The notes: generated by a model not told the origin, from the letters alone. A DNA stretch of 13,516 nucleotides from Streptomyces violaceus (GCA_000715635.1 KL569108.1:29433-42948); one strand, 5' to 3'. Counted from the stretch's first letter, positions 1-7,178 are shown. Made by a program: numbers and translations.

Positions 1-971
1 GCGTCGGACGAAGCCGTCCAGCCGGCATCGAGCTCCGGAGTCCGGCCTTCGTCCGACGTGTGGTCGGCGCCGGCGCCGGCTGCTTCCTGGGGTTGCGCCG
101 CCGGCTGATCACCGAACGCACGGGTGACGGTCCGAACTGCCTCGGTGAGTTCCCCGGGGATCACCCAGAACGTGTTGTTGTCGCTGCTTGCCAAGTGGGG
201 CAGTGTCTCCAGGTACTTGTAGGCCAGGATCTTCGGGTCGGCGTTGTTGCGATGGACGGCCTGGAAGACGAGCTCCACCGCCTTTGCCTCACCGTCCGCC
301 CGCAGGATCATGGCTTGTTGAGTGCCCTGCGCCTCCAGGATGTCCTTCTGCTTCGTGCCTTCCGCTGTGAGGATCTTGGCTTGCCGCTCCCCCTCGGCGT
401 GCAGGATGGCCGCGCGCTTGTCGCGCTCGGCCCGCATCTGCTTCTCCATCGCTTCCTTGATGGTGTGCGGTGGATCGATGGCCTTGATCTCGACGCGGTT
501 GACCCGGATGCCCCACTTGCCGGTGGCGTCGTCGAGGACGGCCCGCAGCCGGGAGTTGATCTCCTCGCGCGAGGTGAGGGTCTCCTCCAGGTCCATGCTG
601 CCGATGACGTTCCGGAGCGTGGTCACGGTGAGCTGATCGATCGCGTGCAGGTAGTCGGCGACCTCGTAGGCCGCCGACCGTGGGTCGGTGATCTGGTAGT
701 AGAGCACGGTGTCGATGTTCACCACGAGGTTGTCCTCGGTGATCACCGGCCTGGGGTCGGACGAGTAGACCTGCTCGCGCACGTCGAGTTTGGTGTTGAT
801 GCGGTCCGCCACCGGCACGACCAGGTTCAGACCGGGCTGCAGCGTCCGGCGGTATCGGCCGAACCGCTCGATGTTGTAGCGGCGCGCCTGCGGGACGATC
901 CGCACGCTGGAGGCCACGAGGAAGACGACGACGATGGCCGCGACAAGGGCTAGGACGACAACTGGATCCAC
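1..971 (-). CDS. SPFH/band 7 (stomatin-like) membrane protein, C-terminus cut by window edge
   Basis: Reading the minus strand from a GTG at 971-969 gives an open frame of at least 323 residues that runs off the window without a stop. GGAGG lies about 5 bases before the GTG. Residues about 4-20 are one hydrophobic helix, then comes a band-7/SPFH domain (about 25-190; for example RIVPQARRYNIERFGRY and the late motif NRVEIKAIDPP). A charged helical stretch follows with repeated AEG-type units (HAEGERQAKI, TAEGTKQKDI, EAQGTQQAMI, ADGEAKAVEL), typical of the oligomerising stalk of stomatin/paraslipin proteins. The tail after about residue 290 is Ala/Gly/acid-rich and low complexity. Family members form rings on the membrane and organise microdomains or control proteases; no client is visible here. 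It starts 29 bases after the nfeD-like stop, so the two are probably co-transcribed. Confidence 0.93.
   Translation of the reverse strand, partial: MDPVVVLALVAAIVVVFLVASSVRIVPQARRYNIERFGRYRRTLQPGLNLVVPVADRINTKLDVREQVYSSDPRPVITEDNLVVNIDTVLYYQITDPRSAAYEVADYLHAIDQLTVTTLRNVIGSMDLEETLTSREEINSRLRAVLDDATGKWGIRVNRVEIKAIDPPHTIKEAMEKQMRAERDKRAAILHAEGERQAKILTAEGTKQKDILEAQGTQQAMILRADGEAKAVELVFQAVHRNNADPKILAYKYLETLPHLASSDNNTFWVIPGELTEAVRTVTRAFGDQPAAQPQEAAGAGADHTSDEGRTPELDAGWTASSD
2..58. repeat. 12-bp inverted repeat in the tail of the SPFH gene
   Basis: CGTCGGACGAAG at 2-13 is the exact reverse complement of CTTCGTCCGACG at 47-58, with 33 bases between. It lies inside the low-complexity 3' part of the SPFH reading frame. 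It may be a local RNA hairpin near the gene end, or chance in GC-rich repetitive codons. Confidence 0.5.
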
Positions 972-1000
972 AGTGCCTCCGTTGCTATGTGTTCAGCCGT

Positions 1001-1438
1001 TCACGGAAGGAGTTCGCGGGGGTAGACGATGGCCGTGGCACCTTCGATCTCCATGACGTCCACCAGCGCTCCCACCGGGATCACAAGGCTTTCGTCGAAG
1101 GCGCGGGCGGACCATTCCTCGCCGGACAGTTTCACCAGGCCACGGGTCGCGGTGACCTCCTGCATGACCTCGGCGCGTTTGCCGATCAGCGCATCGCTGC
1201 CCTCGTGTGTGAGGGGTTGCTCCTCCATATGCCGCAGCGCGATGGGACGGACGATGCAGAGGCCCGCTGCCGCCGCCGCGCCCAAGGCCAGCAGCTGACC
1301 GAGAAGGCCGATGCCCACACCGGCGACCACGGCGGCAACCAACGCGGCACCGGCCAGCAACCCGAAGACCAGTGTCAGAGTGAAGAACTCCGCGGCACCC
1401 AGTGCCGCGGCGGCGAGCAGCCATACGAACCACGGCAT
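1001..1438 (-). CDS. NfeD-like membrane protein
   Basis: The 145-residue product begins with two to three hydrophobic helices (about 2-34 and 40-65, Ala/Leu/Val/Gly-rich). A soluble C-terminal domain of about 70 residues follows and fits the small OB-fold of NfeD proteins (pattern LIGKRAEVMQEV, GLVKLSGEEWSARA, PVGALVDVMEIEGATAIV). This is the short NfeD form without the ClpP-like protease domain. CGGAGGG about 8 bases before the ATG supports the start. It sits directly upstream of the SPFH gene on the same strand, the classic NfeD/SPFH pairing; known partners act together at the membrane, where the OB domain is thought to contact the SPFH protein. Family assignment is firm; the cellular role is inferred from the pairing. 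Confidence 0.93.
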   Translation of the reverse strand: MPWFVWLLAAAALGAAEFFTLTLVFGLLAGAALVAAVVAGVGIGLLGQLLALGAAAAAGLCIVRPIALRHMEEQPLTHEGSDALIGKRAEVMQEVTATRGLVKLSGEEWSARAFDESLVIPVGALVDVMEIEGATAIVYPRELLP

Positions 1439-1478
1439 CGAATCGCCCTCCGTCAGGGGCCTTCTCCTCCAAGCTACC

Positions 1479-1495
1479 GCCCGGACACGCCGGGC
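1479..1495. terminator. Small GC hairpin between gntR-like and nfeD-like genes
   Basis: GCCCGG (1479-1484) pairs with CCGGGC (1490-1495) around a 5-base loop, in the 204-base gap between the end of the GntR gene and the start of the nfeD-like gene. No T-run follows on either strand. It could be a weak terminator for the regulator; the rest of the gap shows no gene. Confidence 0.3.
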
Positions 1496-1642
1496 AGAAC
1501 CGACACGGCACCTGTGGTTCTTGATCGTTGGGCGCCTGCCCGGCGGGCGAACAAGGGCGTCCGGACCGGACCCGTGGCACCCCGCCCCGCCCCCGTCGAG
1601 GGTCCATGTGCGAGCGCAACGGACACTCCGGATCGGCCCGAG

Positions 1643-2371
1643 TCACGTCACGCGATTGCCCTCGCGGTCTTCGAGGGCGCTGATTGCGGTGGCGGTGAGG
1701 CTGTGGGTGATGTGGCCTCGCATCAGCTGGGCGGCTTCGGCGGCGCGGCCGTCCACGATGAGGGAGACAAGTTGGTGGTGCTCCTCCAGGTCCCGGGTGC
1801 GGGGTTCGTCACCGGGCGGGAGTTCGAGTCCGAGGCGACGGTAGCGGTCTGACTTGTCCCACAGGTCGTCCAGGAGACGGATGAGGACGTCGTTGTGCGA
1901 GGCCCGGTACAGCGCCTGGTGGAAGGCGCGGTGGGCCGTGAGTGCCTCTTCCCCCCATTGGCGGGTGACGGGGAGGAGCTTGTCGACGGCGGCCCGCATC
2001 GTGGCGATGTCGTCGTCGGTCCGTCGCTGGGCGGCGAGTTCGGCGGCGGTCGGGTCCAGGGACAGGCGGACTTCGAAGAGCTGGCGGGCCTCGTTCGAGT
2101 TCATGACGGAGACCCGGACGTCGCGGTGGGTCTCGACGGTGACGAGTCCCTCGCTGCTGAGGCGGCGGATGGCCTCGCGCAGGGGCGTGATGCTCATGTT
2201 GAGGGACTCGGCGAGGTCGTACTGGGCGAGCCGTGACCCGGCAGGAAGAGTGCCGAAGAGGATCCGGTCGCGGAGTTCCGCGTAGGCGAGGTCGCTCTTG
2301 CTGAAGAACAGGTTCTGTCCCGCCATAGCCCCCTGACCGTTCCTTTCCGGAGGTTCCCCACCCCTTGACAT
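1643..2371 (-). CDS. GntR-family regulator, FadR/FCD subfamily, probable D-tartrate regulator
   Basis: The 242-residue product has an N-terminal winged helix-turn-helix (about 26-90; LAESLNMSITPLREAIRRL is the recognition region). An all-helical FCD effector domain follows (about 95-235), with candidate metal/ligand residues D106, H147, H151, H198/H199 and H220. FCD regulators usually bind organic or sugar acids. It is divergent from the D-tartrate dehydratase gene, and a perfect palindrome lies between them, so it most likely senses D-tartrate or a related acid and represses the dehydratase-transporter unit and itself. The start is uncertain: the first ATG (2371) has no good ribosome binding site, while an in-frame ATG at 2326 has AGGGGG close by and would leave the TTGACA at 2365-2370 outside the gene. 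Family certain, effector inferred from context. Confidence 0.92.
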   Translation of the reverse strand: MSRGGEPPERNGQGAMAGQNLFFSKSDLAYAELRDRILFGTLPAGSRLAQYDLAESLNMSITPLREAIRRLSSEGLVTVETHRDVRVSVMNSNEARQLFEVRLSLDPTAAELAAQRRTDDDIATMRAAVDKLLPVTRQWGEEALTAHRAFHQALYRASHNDVLIRLLDDLWDKSDRYRRLGLELPPGDEPRTRDLEEHHQLVSLIVDGRAAEAAQLMRGHITHSLTATAISALEDREGNRVT

Positions 2372-2418
2372 CCCGCAACGGACCGGCTCAGTCTAACAGC
2401 CGTCGCATCTTATAAGAT
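2365..2418 (+). promoter_or_regulatory. Divergent promoter region with GntR operator palindrome
   Basis: A perfect 12-bp palindrome, ATCTTATAAGAT at 2407-2418, stands out as an AT-rich island between the GntR gene and the dehydratase gene; its size and symmetry suit an FCD-GntR dimer. On the plus strand TTGACA at 2365-2370 is a consensus -35 box, with only weak -10 candidates near 2389-2397. On the minus strand TAGACT (2395-2390) is a possible -10 for the regulator. Bound protein at the palindrome could block both directions. Confidence 0.65.
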
Positions 2419-2435
2419 ATGAGGAAGGCTTCCCA

Positions 2436-3602
2436 GTGAAGATCACCAACGTCTACGAGGGCGTCGTTCCGATCAGCTCCTCGATCCGCAACGCCTGGAT
2501 CGACTTCAGCTCCATGGACTGTTCGATCGTGGCGATCGAGAGCGACGTCATCCGGGACGGCAAGCCCGTGGTGGGCTACGGCTTCAACTCCAACGGCCGC
2601 TACAGCGCCGGAGAGATCCTGCGCCGCCGCGTCCTGCCCCGCCTCCTCGAGGCCGAGCCCGGCAGCCTGCTCGACGAGCGGGGCGGCCTGGACCACGCCA
2701 AGGCGTGGGACGTGATGATGAACAACGAGAAGCCCGGCGGGCACGGCGAGCGCTCGGTCGCGGTCGGCGTGGTGGACATGGCCCTGTTCGACCTGGCCTC
2801 CAAGATCGAGGGCAAGCCGCTGTACCGGTACCTGTCCGAGCGCTACGGCGACGGGCAGCCCGACGACTCCGTCTTCGTCTACGCCGCCGGCGGCTACTAC
2901 GCCCCGGGCAAGACCCTCACCGACCTTCAGGACGAGATGCGCGGCTTCCTCGACCTGGGCTACGACGTCGTCAAGATGAAGATCGGCGGCGCCGGCCTGG
3001 CGGAGGACCTGCGCCGCATCGAGGCCGTTATCGACGTCCTGGGCGGCGACGGCTCCCGGCTGGCCGTCGACGTCAACGGCCGCTTCGACCTCCACACGGC
3101 CCTGGAGTACGGGCGGGCCATCGAGCCCTACGGGCTGTTCTGGTACGAGGAGATCGGCGACCCGCTCGACTACCACCTCAACGCCACCGTCGCGGAGCAC
3201 TACACCGGCCCCATCGCCACGGGCGAGAACCTCTTCTCCCTCCAGGACGCCCGCAACCTGATCCGCTACGGCGGCCTGCGCCCCGACCGCGACACCATCC
3301 AGGTCGACCCCGCGCTCTCCTACGGTCTGGTGGAGTACCTGCGCATCCAGGACATGCTCCGTCAGCACGGCTGGTCATCGAGGCGCTGCATCCCGCACGG
3401 CGGGCACCAGTTCTCCCTGCACATCGCAGCCGCCCTCAAACTCGGCGGCAACGAGTCCTACCCGGGCGAGTTCCAGCCCACCGGCGGCTTCGCCGACGAC
3501 GCCGTCGTCGAGAAGAGCAGCGTCGGCCTGACCGACACCCCCGGCATCGGCTTCGAGAGCAAGGCCGCCTTCCACAAGGTGCTGCGCGCCCTGCACAGCT
3601 GA
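2436..3602 (+). CDS. tarD: D(-)-tartrate dehydratase, enolase superfamily
   Basis: This 388-residue enzyme belongs to the mandelate racemase/muconate-lactonising group of the enolase superfamily. Stretches such as VVGYGFNSNGRY, NEKPGGHGERSVAVG, FVYAAGGYY and CIPHGGHQ match what I recall of the characterised Bradyrhizobium D-tartrate dehydratase along its whole length. That enzyme removes water from D-tartrate to give oxaloacetate. Visible catalytic elements are the KMK base (K180, K182), Mg2+ ligands D212, E238/E239 and E264, and the His acid/base H321 in PHGGH; none is missing. The GTG start has GAGGAAGG at 2421-2428, seven bases upstream. It is divergent from an FCD-GntR regulator and followed 207 bases later by a dicarboxylate symporter, which supports growth on tartrate. 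Alternative: dehydration of another close acid sugar, less likely given the match. Confidence 0.9.
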   Translation: MKITNVYEGVVPISSSIRNAWIDFSSMDCSIVAIESDVIRDGKPVVGYGFNSNGRYSAGEILRRRVLPRLLEAEPGSLLDERGGLDHAKAWDVMMNNEKPGGHGERSVAVGVVDMALFDLASKIEGKPLYRYLSERYGDGQPDDSVFVYAAGGYYAPGKTLTDLQDEMRGFLDLGYDVVKMKIGGAGLAEDLRRIEAVIDVLGGDGSRLAVDVNGRFDLHTALEYGRAIEPYGLFWYEEIGDPLDYHLNATVAEHYTGPIATGENLFSLQDARNLIRYGGLRPDRDTIQVDPALSYGLVEYLRIQDMLRQHGWSSRRCIPHGGHQFSLHIAAALKLGGNESYPGEFQPTGGFADDAVVEKSSVGLTDTPGIGFESKAAFHKVLRALHS

Positions 3603-3622
3603 CCGCCGCCCCACCGCGGACG

Positions 3623-3638
3623 CGCCCGCCACCGGGCG
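3623..3638. terminator. GC hairpin after the dehydratase gene
   Basis: CGCCCG (3623-3628) pairs with CGGGCG (3633-3638) over a CCAC loop, 20 bases after the dehydratase stop. No T-run follows. It may cause partial termination or protect the 3' end of the upstream message; the rest of the 207-base gap has only GC-rich non-coding sequence and the ribosome binding site of the next gene. Confidence 0.35.
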
Positions 3639-3809
3639 TGCGCCGCCTGGCGCAGGCTCCGCGACCGGACAGAGGCCGGCGTCCTGTCGGCCGGCGCCGC
3701 CGGATACGGGCGCCACACACGAGATCGGGGGCGCGCGAGCCGCGTCGCGTCCCCCGCACCCCCCACGGGACAGGGCTACACACGATCGTCGTGCAAGGGA
3801 GCACCAACG

Positions 3810-5150
3810 ATGACAAGCACCACCACCGCCGGCCGCCCGCAGCGGTCACGGCTGAGCCGTCTCATACGGGAGCTGTGGTTCCAGGTCGTACTGGCCGCCG
3901 TCCTCGGCATCGCCGTCGGCATCCTCGCGCCCGGGCTGGGTGAGGACCTGAAGCCGCTCAACGACTGGTTCATCGCGCTGGTCAAGATGATCGTGATCCC
4001 GGTCGTCTTCTGTGTGGTCACCACCGGCATCGCCTCCATGGACAACCTGCGCAAGGCGGGCCGGATCGGTGTGAAGGCGATCGGCTACTTCCTGGTGCTG
4101 TCCCTGGCGTCCATGCTGATCGGGCTGGTCGTCGCCAACATCTTCCAGCCCGGCTCCGGCCTGCACGTCGCCCCCTCGTCACTGAACGCCGACGACGTGC
4201 CCAAGACCGCCACCGGGCACGCCACCTTCACCGGCTTCGTCTCCTCCCTCATCCCCGCCTCCCTGCTGGGCGCGATCACCGGGGATGCGATCCTGTCCGC
4301 GCTGATGGTCTCGATCGTCTTCGGTGTGGCCCTGAACATGGCCGGCGAGGAAGGGGCACCGCTGACCCGCGGCATCAAGGCGCTGTCGGACGTCGTCTTC
4401 CGCATCGTGGGCTGGGTGATGCGGCTCGCGCCCCTGGGCACCTTCGGCGCCCTGGCCACCGTGGTCGCCACCTACGGTGCCGAGAGCCTCAAACAGCTCG
4501 GCTACCTCATCATCCTGTTCACCGCGACGTGCATCGTCTACGTCCTGGTCGTTCTCGGCGCCATCATGCGGGCCTGCCGCCTGAGCCTGTTCGGCCTCAT
4601 CCGCTTCCTCAAGGCCGAACTGCTCGTCGCCCTCAGCACCTGTTCCAGCGAGGCCGTCCTGCCCCAGCTGGTACGCAAACTGGAGATCCTCGGCATCGGC
4701 CGGCCCGTGGTCGGCATCGTCATCCCCTCCGGGTTCTCCTTCAACCTGGACGGCTCCGCGGTCTACCTCACGATGGCCTCCCTCTTCCTGGCCCAGGCCA
4801 TGGGCATCGACCTGTCCTGGCAGCAGCAGCTGGTCATGGTCGGCGTCATGATGCTCACCAGCAAGGGCACCGCCGGGATCGCGGGCGGCGCGTTCATCGT
4901 CCTCGCCAGCACCGTCACGGCGGTCGGCCACATCCCGCTCGCGGCCCTCTCCCTGATCGTCGGCATCGACCGCATCCTCAACGAGGGCCGCGTCTTCATC
5001 AACGTCCTCGGCAACGCCGTCGCCACCATCGTGATCGGCAAGTGGGAGAACGACTTCGACACCGAACAGGCCCGCAAGGTCCTGCACTCCCGCACCACCA
5101 CGCCGCCGCAGGCCGAGTCAGACACCACCAAGGTCGGCGCCGGCAAGTAG
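3810..5150 (+). CDS. dctA: Dicarboxylate:cation symporter, DctA/DAACS family
   Basis: The 446-residue membrane protein has about eight hydrophobic helices plus two re-entrant hairpins, the glutamate/dicarboxylate transporter fold. Signature pieces are the serine-rich hairpin STCSSE (276-281), GFSFNLDGSAVYLTMASLFL (308-327, the family signature), SKGTAGIAGG (351-360) and the substrate-site helix DRILNEGRVFINVLGN (387-402). Such carriers import C4-dicarboxylates (succinate, malate, fumarate, sometimes tartrate) with H+ or Na+. AAGGGAG at 3795-3801 lies 8 bases before the ATG. Its place behind the D-tartrate dehydratase suggests that it brings in tartrate, whose dehydration product oxaloacetate enters the TCA cycle directly. 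Length is near that of E. coli DctA. Family firm; tartrate specificity is inferred from context only. Confidence 0.92.
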   Translation: MTSTTTAGRPQRSRLSRLIRELWFQVVLAAVLGIAVGILAPGLGEDLKPLNDWFIALVKMIVIPVVFCVVTTGIASMDNLRKAGRIGVKAIGYFLVLSLASMLIGLVVANIFQPGSGLHVAPSSLNADDVPKTATGHATFTGFVSSLIPASLLGAITGDAILSALMVSIVFGVALNMAGEEGAPLTRGIKALSDVVFRIVGWVMRLAPLGTFGALATVVATYGAESLKQLGYLIILFTATCIVYVLVVLGAIMRACRLSLFGLIRFLKAELLVALSTCSSEAVLPQLVRKLEILGIGRPVVGIVIPSGFSFNLDGSAVYLTMASLFLAQAMGIDLSWQQQLVMVGVMMLTSKGTAGIAGGAFIVLASTVTAVGHIPLAALSLIVGIDRILNEGRVFINVLGNAVATIVIGKWENDFDTEQARKVLHSRTTTPPQAESDTTKVGAGK

Positions 5151-5241
5151 CCGTGCCGTCGAGTGCGCTCACCTCTCGGCGGCATCCATGTCAGCCGAAG
5201 CGACACACCGGATCCGCTGGGTGGGACCACTCCACCAGGCG

Positions 5242-5275
5242 GAGACCGCCGATCCATGGACAAACCTTCCTCTCC
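5242..5275 (+). repeat. Upstream copy of a conserved 34-bp block (18-bp perfect core)
   Basis: GAGACCGCCGATCCATGG at 5242-5259 recurs exactly, inverted, at 6161-6178. The next 16 bases also match at 11 positions, including TCCTCTCC (5268-5275 versus 6152-6145 on the other strand). This copy lies 91 bases before the dehydrogenase start and points toward it. It overlaps GGCGGAGACCGCC (5238-5250), itself a small hairpin that the second copy lacks. Likely a shared promoter/operator element for the dehydrogenase and the MmyB-like regulator. Confidence 0.7.
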
Positions 5276-5350
5276 CGCCCCTGCGCGGGCGCCCCTACGT
5301 TCGAGGCTGCGGGCGCTCACCGGTCCGCCGTAACGAAGGAGCGAGACCCC

Positions 5351-6100
5351 ATGAAGATGACCGGCAACACGATCCTGATCACCGGCGGAACCTCGGGCAT
5401 CGGGCTCGGCCTGGCCCTGCGCCTGCACGAGGCCGGCAACAAGGTGATCGTCGCCGGCCGGCGCAAGGAACTCCTCGACGGCATCACGGCCGAGCACCCG
5501 GGCATCGACGCGCTCGTCCTCGATGTCGCGGACCCCGACTCGATCGCCCGGGCCCGTGAGACCGTGGCGGCGAGCCACCCGGGGCTGAACGTCCTGGTCA
5601 ACAACGCCGGCATCATGCTGCGGGAGAACCTCCTCGACCCGGCCGAACTCCCGGCCGCCGAGGATCACGTCACGGTGAACCTGCTCGGCACGATCCGGAT
5701 GACGTACGCCTTCCTGCCGCTGCTGGTGGGCAAGGACGACGCGGTCGTCATGAACGTCACCTCCGCGCTGGCGTTCGTTCCGTACCCGAGCACCCCGACC
5801 TACAGCGCGACCAAGGCCGCGCTGCACTCCTTCTCCGAGAGCCTGCGCTTTCAGCTCGCTGGTGCTGACGCCGGCGTCCAGGTGATCGAGGTGGTCCCGC
5901 CGGGCGTGCGCACGACCCTGCTGGGCCAGCAGGACAGCGACCAATCCATGCCGTTGGACGACTTCCTCACCGAGACCTTCGACCTGCTGCGTGAGAAGCC
6001 CGACGCGAAGGAGCTTGTCGTCGAGCGCGCCGGTTTCATCCGCGACGCGCAGGCCAACGGCTCCTACGACGACGTCCTCGCCATGATCAGCGGCAGCTGA
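5351..6100 (+). CDS. Short-chain dehydrogenase/reductase (classical SDR)
   Basis: The 249-residue Rossmann enzyme has TGGTSGIG (11-18) for the cofactor, NNAG (84-87), and the full catalytic set N110, S138, Y151 and K155 (YSATK). GRR at 36-38 after the second strand suggests NADP(H) over NAD(H). The overall pattern resembles the DltE-like oxidoreductases common in actinomycetes; the substrate cannot be told from sequence. GAAGGAG (5335-5341) lies 9 bases before the ATG. The same frame is open upstream to 4529 but there it overlaps the symporter gene, so that extension is not real. The XRE/MmyB regulator downstream is the usual partner of such reductases in Streptomyces (family knowledge), and both have the same 18-bp element in their upstream regions. 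Confidence 0.93.
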   Translation: MKMTGNTILITGGTSGIGLGLALRLHEAGNKVIVAGRRKELLDGITAEHPGIDALVLDVADPDSIARARETVAASHPGLNVLVNNAGIMLRENLLDPAELPAAEDHVTVNLLGTIRMTYAFLPLLVGKDDAVVMNVTSALAFVPYPSTPTYSATKAALHSFSESLRFQLAGADAGVQVIEVVPPGVRTTLLGQQDSDQSMPLDDFLTETFDLLREKPDAKELVVERAGFIRDAQANGSYDDVLAMISGS

Positions 6101-6130
6101 CCGACCTGTAATGACCGACGCGGAACAACA

Positions 6131-6142
6131 ATTGGGCCCAAT
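6131..6142. promoter_or_regulatory. 12-bp palindrome upstream of the MmyB-like regulator
   Basis: ATTGGGCCCAAT is a perfect palindrome lying 2 bases from the second copy of the conserved block, between the dehydrogenase stop and the regulator start. Its position suggests an operator for autoregulation, but no second example is present in the window. Confidence 0.5.
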
Positions 6143-6144
6143 GA

Positions 6145-6178
6145 GGAGAGGAGGGCTCAGCCATGGATCGGCGGTCTC
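6145..6178 (-). repeat. Inverted second copy of the conserved 34-bp block
   Basis: CCATGGATCGGCGGTCTC at 6161-6178 is the exact reverse complement of 5242-5259; the purine run GGAGAGGA (6145-6152) matches TCCTCTCC of the first copy. It lies 28-61 bases before the regulator start but points away from it, toward the dehydrogenase. The two copies flank the dehydrogenase gene as inverted repeats about 900 bases apart. Confidence 0.7.
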
Positions 6179-6205
6179 TGGATAGCCGGGCGGGATGCGA
6201 CGAGG

Positions 6206-7054
6206 ATGGGGGACATGGACAAGAAGGAGCTGGCGGAATTCCTGCGCCACCGGCGTGAGATGTTGCGCCCCCGCGACGTCGGGCTGGTCGAGGGGCCGCG
6301 CAGGCGTACGCAGGGGCTGCGCCGCGAGGAGGTCGCGCAGCTCGCCGGCATGTCCACCGACTACTACGCCCGGCTGGAACAACGGCGAGCGCCGCAGCCC
6401 TCCGTCCAGATCACCACCGCTCTCGCCCGGGCCCTGCGGCTGACCCTGGACGAACGCGACCACCTCTTCGTCCTCATCGGCCACAACGCCCCGGCCCGCT
6501 TCCACAGCTCCGAACACGTCAGCCCGACGCTGCTGCGGGTCCTGGACCGCCTGGACGACTCCCCGGCCCTGGTGCAGACCGACCTGGTCGACACCCTCGC
6601 GATGAACACCTTGGCCGTCGCACTGCTCGGCGACCAGACCCGCCACACCGGTCTGGCCCGCAGCGGGTACTACCGCTGGTTCATGGACCCAGCCGATCGT
6701 CTGATGGTTCCCGAGGAGAACCGCGAACGCCACGGCCGCGCCCAGGCAGCACGCCTGCGGGCCGCGCTGACAGCCGGCAGCGACACCCCCCGAGCCGCCC
6801 GGATCCTCGCCGAACTCCAGGAACACAGCCCCGAATTCGTCCGCATGTGGGAACTCCAGGAGGTCGCCCAGCGCTACGACGACTGCAAGACGATCCTCCA
6901 TCCCGACCTCGGCCGCATCGACGTCGACGCCCAGCTCCTGTTCACCGAGAACCGCGCCCAGACCCTGGTGGTGCTGACCACTCGCCCCGGCACGGAGAGC
7001 CACAGCAAGCTCGAACTGCTCTCCGTCATAGGGCAGCAGCAGCTCACCCCCTAG
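6206..7054 (+). CDS. XRE-family regulator with MmyB-like ligand-binding domain
   Basis: The 282-residue protein starts with a Cro/C1-type helix-turn-helix (about 10-82; core LRREEVAQLAGMSTDYYARL, 38-57, followed by EQRRAPQPS). An MmyB-like C-terminal domain follows (about 105-275; DSPALVQTDLVDTLAMNTLA, then GYYRWFMDPADR). In MmyB-type proteins this PAS-like pocket is thought to bind a lipid-like ligand. The family is abundant in Streptomyces and often sits beside an SDR gene that it controls, as here. The inverted 18-bp element and the ATTGGGCCCAAT palindrome directly upstream are candidate binding sites. Start uncertain: ATG 6206 has GAGG directly touching it, and an in-frame ATG at 6215 is equally possible. 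Family call strong; target and ligand are inferred. Confidence 0.92.
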   Translation: MGDMDKKELAEFLRHRREMLRPRDVGLVEGPRRRTQGLRREEVAQLAGMSTDYYARLEQRRAPQPSVQITTALARALRLTLDERDHLFVLIGHNAPARFHSSEHVSPTLLRVLDRLDDSPALVQTDLVDTLAMNTLAVALLGDQTRHTGLARSGYYRWFMDPADRLMVPEENRERHGRAQAARLRAALTAGSDTPRAARILAELQEHSPEFVRMWELQEVAQRYDDCKTILHPDLGRIDVDAQLLFTENRAQTLVVLTTRPGTESHSKLELLSVIGQQQLTP

Positions 7055-7084
7055 GCGCTTCATCTCCGTGATCGGTCCGCCGGT

Positions 7085-7129
7085 TTGACCGGAGGTCCCC
7101 TCCGTTTTACTCTCTAGTGCATACGGAGG
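7085..7129 (+). promoter_or_regulatory. TetR-gene promoter with embedded operator
   Basis: TTGACC (7085-7090) and TACTCT (7108-7113) are spaced by 17 bases, a good housekeeping-type promoter. A palindrome, CGGAGGTCCCCTCCG (7090-7104), fills the spacer. A further half-site ACGGAGG (7123-7129) mirrors CCTCCGT (7099-7105) across 17 bases. This layout fits autorepression by the TetR protein encoded 50 bases downstream. The hairpin followed by TTTT (7105-7108) could alternatively terminate transcription from the regulator ending at 7054. Confidence 0.6.
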
Positions 7130-7178
7130 CAGCATCCGCTTTGATGCGGCCGCAGGATCACGACAGGCAGGAGGGCAC

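Noticed and set aside
60..953. 297-codon plus-strand frame
   Set aside because: Exact antisense of the SPFH gene, with no recognisable domain.
2388..3943. Long minus (2388-3368) and plus (2705-3943) frames over the tartrate dehydratase
   Set aside because: Shadows of a gene whose own frame matches a known enzyme over its full length.
5155..5183. Possible terminator after the symporter
   Set aside because: Only a four-base GCCG/CGGC stem with mismatches; too weak to annotate.
4529..5350. In-frame upstream extension of the dehydrogenase
   Set aside because: It overlaps the symporter gene in another frame, is Arg/His/Pro-rich, and the ribosome binding site at 5335-5341 fits the ATG at 5351.
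6163..6258. 31-codon ORF with a strong purine run (GAGGAGAGGAGGG) before it
   Set aside because: The purine run and the ATG both lie inside the inverted conserved block shared with 5242-5275, so they are better explained as a regulatory element; the ORF also overlaps the regulator gene in another frame.
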